A stretch of 64,000 nt of DNA, taken from Hymenobacter sediminis. Its GTDB lineage: Bacteria > Bacteroidota > Bacteroidia > Cytophagales > Hymenobacteraceae. Under the pieces are notes generated by a model. The model did no database searches and was not told the origin of the DNA. It was given only the letters and a program-made list of their open reading frames with translations. This document shows, piece by piece, positions 62,355 to 64,000 of the stretch. The stretch is taken from assembly GCF_003231285.1 (NCBI RefSeq), contig NZ_QKNS01000006.1, positions 186,001 through 250,000 of the forward strand. Direction: 5' to 3'. Positions within the stretch are counted from its first letter, which is position 1. Each line of letters opens with the position of its first letter. Both the position numbers and the translations under genes were made by a program.

Positions 62355-63596
62355 CTACAGTTGCCGTTTGTTCATTTTTTTGAAGCGGCCTAAAAAAGCG
62401 TAAGGAGCCAGACGTCGTCCGTTTAGCAGGACGCCCAAGCGGGTAGTGCGGACCCAGTACTGATAGGTCAGTAAGGAAAAGACCGTTGTACTGGCGCAGA
62501 TCAGTATAAACTTAAGCAGTGCGGGAAGAGGCACCCCTATCAGTAGGCCAGGAAGCAATAAAGTTAGGGGCAAGTGAACTAGGTACACCCAGTAAGAAGC
62601 CTCGGAAAGGTATCGAAACAACTCAGTAGGCTGGCTTAAATAACGAATAGCCAACCCTATTACACCCAGTGATAGCAGCCAGATAGCTGGCGCGGCGACC
62701 GCTACCTGTACTAAATGAGCCGATACAGAAACAGGATAAACAATTAAAAAGGCGTACAGCCCAGCTGTTATCAAACCGAAGCCAGTATACGACCACGCGT
62801 GGTTACGAAAACGGGTAAGCAGATGCTTGTGACGAAACAGAAGCCAGCCAAATACAAAAAACACAAAATAGGTTAGGGGTATGGCCAGTGGCGGCAGGAA
62901 GGCGTTTGTGCCTTCTATTCCGGTTACATCCTTATAGGCAGGACGCATAACTAGCATGGTAGCCAGCGTAACGGCAGCTAGCAGCAGAACACCGGCAGGC
63001 TGGGCCACTACCCATTGAAAAGCAGTATCGATCCAGTTCTTGCTTTTCTGCGGCAGACGGCGCACGCCTATTACCAGTAAGGTAATAGCGCCATAAAATA
63101 GCAGTAGGAAGTACAGGAACCACAGATGAATGAGCCCTAGCTGCATCACGAGCTGAGGCAAAGTGAGGTTATTTTGAGCCAACAATGCGCCCGAATGCAG
63201 TTGTTGCACTACTCGAGTAACTCCACTAGGACCACCTAGCATGGTAAATGCAGCGCATAAAACCGTTAGTGGAAAAAGGGCGACCCAACTCACGCCTAAG
63301 GGCAGCAACACACGCTTTAACCGATTTCGTACCAACCCTCGTGCACCATGCGCATGCCACGTAAGCCCTCCAAAGAAACCCGCCATTACAAAAAAAACGG
63401 GCATTCGAAACAAGTGAATTAAAAAGGCAACCCCACTCAACAGGGTTGTGTGTGCGCTGTCATGGTAGGCACTATATACACTAAAGGTCCACGTAGCATA
63501 CGGCAGAGCAGAGTGAAGTACAACACCGAGTAACATCATGACAGCACGCAGGCCGTCCAGCGCGAAGTAACGTTCTTTGAATAGTACAGAAGGCAT
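62355..63596 (-). CDS. Acyltransferase family 3-like membrane protein, first gene of operon
   Basis: 413 aa, about ten transmembrane helices. 'YFALDGLRAVMMLLGVVLHSAL' with His, 'FRMPVFFVMAGFFGGL' and 'LSEASYWVYLVHLPLTLLLPG' match the acyltransferase-3/OpgC-like pattern (O-acyl transfer to periplasmic glycans or lipids). Sequence differs from the second acyltransferase, so not a recent duplicate. 33 nt upstream of the ligase. Confidence 0.82.
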   Translation of the reverse strand: MPSVLFKERYFALDGLRAVMMLLGVVLHSALPYATWTFSVYSAYHDSAHTTLLSGVAFLIHLFRMPVFFVMAGFFGGLTWHAHGARGLVRNRLKRVLLPLGVSWVALFPLTVLCAAFTMLGGPSGVTRVVQQLHSGALLAQNNLTLPQLVMQLGLIHLWFLYFLLLFYGAITLLVIGVRRLPQKSKNWIDTAFQWVVAQPAGVLLLAAVTLATMLVMRPAYKDVTGIEGTNAFLPPLAIPLTYFVFFVFGWLLFRHKHLLTRFRNHAWSYTGFGLITAGLYAFLIVYPVSVSAHLVQVAVAAPAIWLLSLGVIGLAIRYLSQPTELFRYLSEASYWVYLVHLPLTLLLPGLLIGVPLPALLKFILICASTTVFSLLTYQYWVRTTRLGVLLNGRRLAPYAFLGRFKKMNKRQL

Positions 63597-63674
63597 TAAA
63601 TTTGTAAAAACTGGTTTTTTCGAACCTAAAGATAGGTATATTCAAATAGTAACTTTCTACCCTTGACTAAGTAA

Positions 63675-63752
63675 GGTGTGTGGCAGCTGCCTTACCAGGG
63701 TATGCTGATTGAGCAGGCGTTCGAGGAGCAAAAGCGGCGGGTGCTGCGGTAG
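63675..63752 (+). pseudogene. Truncated SHOCT domain remnant
   Basis: Frame from 63675 to the TAG at 63750-63752 reads 'LPYQGMLIEQAFEEQKRRVLR', nearly the end of the intact SHOCT gene at 59267-59300. No start and an upstream TAA (63672-63674), so only a fragment remains. Confidence 0.75.
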
Positions 63753-63870
63753 AGCTATGTTTTCTTGAGCAGCAGCCTCAGCCTTTGACAAGTTGGAGCT
63801 GTCTATTTCTACCCTTTAGGTTACTCCCGAGCACTGCATTGCATTATAGGCAACCACACCCGTCGCTTCT

Positions 63871-64000
63871 ATGAAGGCCTTCACCTCCTTGCCCGAGTTC
63901 CGCTATGCTCTACTCCTGGCTTTGGCAACCCTCGGGTGGATGCTGCTCGACAGCCAGTGGCAGGCGGAACAAGCCGAGCGGACCAGACATAGCTGCAAGG
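63871..64000 (+). CDS. Unidentified gene, cut by window end
   Basis: ATG 63871, 43 codons visible. N-terminal hydrophobic stretch 'YALLLALATLGWMLLD' then charged 'QWQAEQAERTRH', a membrane anchor or signal. Family cannot be named from this fragment. Confidence 0.55.
   Translation, partial: MKAFTSLPEFRYALLLALATLGWMLLDSQWQAEQAERTRHSCK

Overview
The window looks like a chromosome segment of a pigmented, fairly GC-rich Bacteroidota of the Hymenobacter type. The evidence is a secreted subtilase with a type IX (Por) C-terminal sorting tail, a TonB receptor with a carboxypeptidase-like N-terminal domain, promoters of the TAnnTTTG type, a bacteriophytochrome/heme oxygenase operon, and the his order G-D-C-B-H-A-F-IE. 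Taxonomy is inferred from gene content and style only.

Layout. 1-10.2 kb: end of mnmA, a lipoprotein, the T9SS subtilase, rpe, a TonB receptor, a sterol-desaturase-family enzyme with a small membrane partner, a Crp/Fnr regulator and a DUF2911 protein. 10.3-18.4 kb: a complete histidine operon preceded by a promoter and a 41-codon leader ORF with seven His codons among eight consecutive codons, a classic attenuation signature. Three of its intergenic gaps hold large inverted repeats. 18.7-24.4 kb: envelope glycan/lipid genes (GT2, LAB_N membrane protein, sugar-nucleotide epimerase, GDPD, ArnT-like glycosyltransferase). 24.4-26.7 kb: an AT-rich island with one unrecognised gene and about 1 kb without genes. 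26.7-44.6 kb: TPR protein, gyrA, HD hydrolase, an unannotated 43-aa gene, a fasciclin protein, a flavin reductase-like protein, the phytochrome operon (heme oxygenase, BphP, response regulator, REC-kinase), maf, DUF1015, pdxH, yqgE, a DUF349 protein and tRNA-Thr(UGU).

44.7-58.6 kb: a decaying prophage next to the tRNA, mostly on the minus strand: terminase subunits, tail chaperone, two large tail proteins, a VRR-NUC-like nuclease and a replication protein. Most phage genes carry a one-base indel, a nonsense codon or a deletion, while flanking chromosomal genes are intact. The replication gene contains three phased palindromes resembling the lambda ori-in-O arrangement, and a run of nine A that splits its frame. 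Inside the prophage, on the plus strand, are three tandem paralogous small secreted proteins and a small membrane protein.

58.7-64 kb: SH3-like and SHOCT small membrane proteins, then a three-gene minus-strand operon (membrane acyltransferase, AMP-forming acyl ligase, membrane acyltransferase) bracketed by an intact SHOCT gene and a SHOCT remnant, and a truncated gene at the right edge. Best candidates for something undescribed: the palindrome array in the phage replication gene, the triplet of secreted paralogs, the 43-aa gene with its own terminator, and the acyltransferase-ligase-acyltransferase operon.
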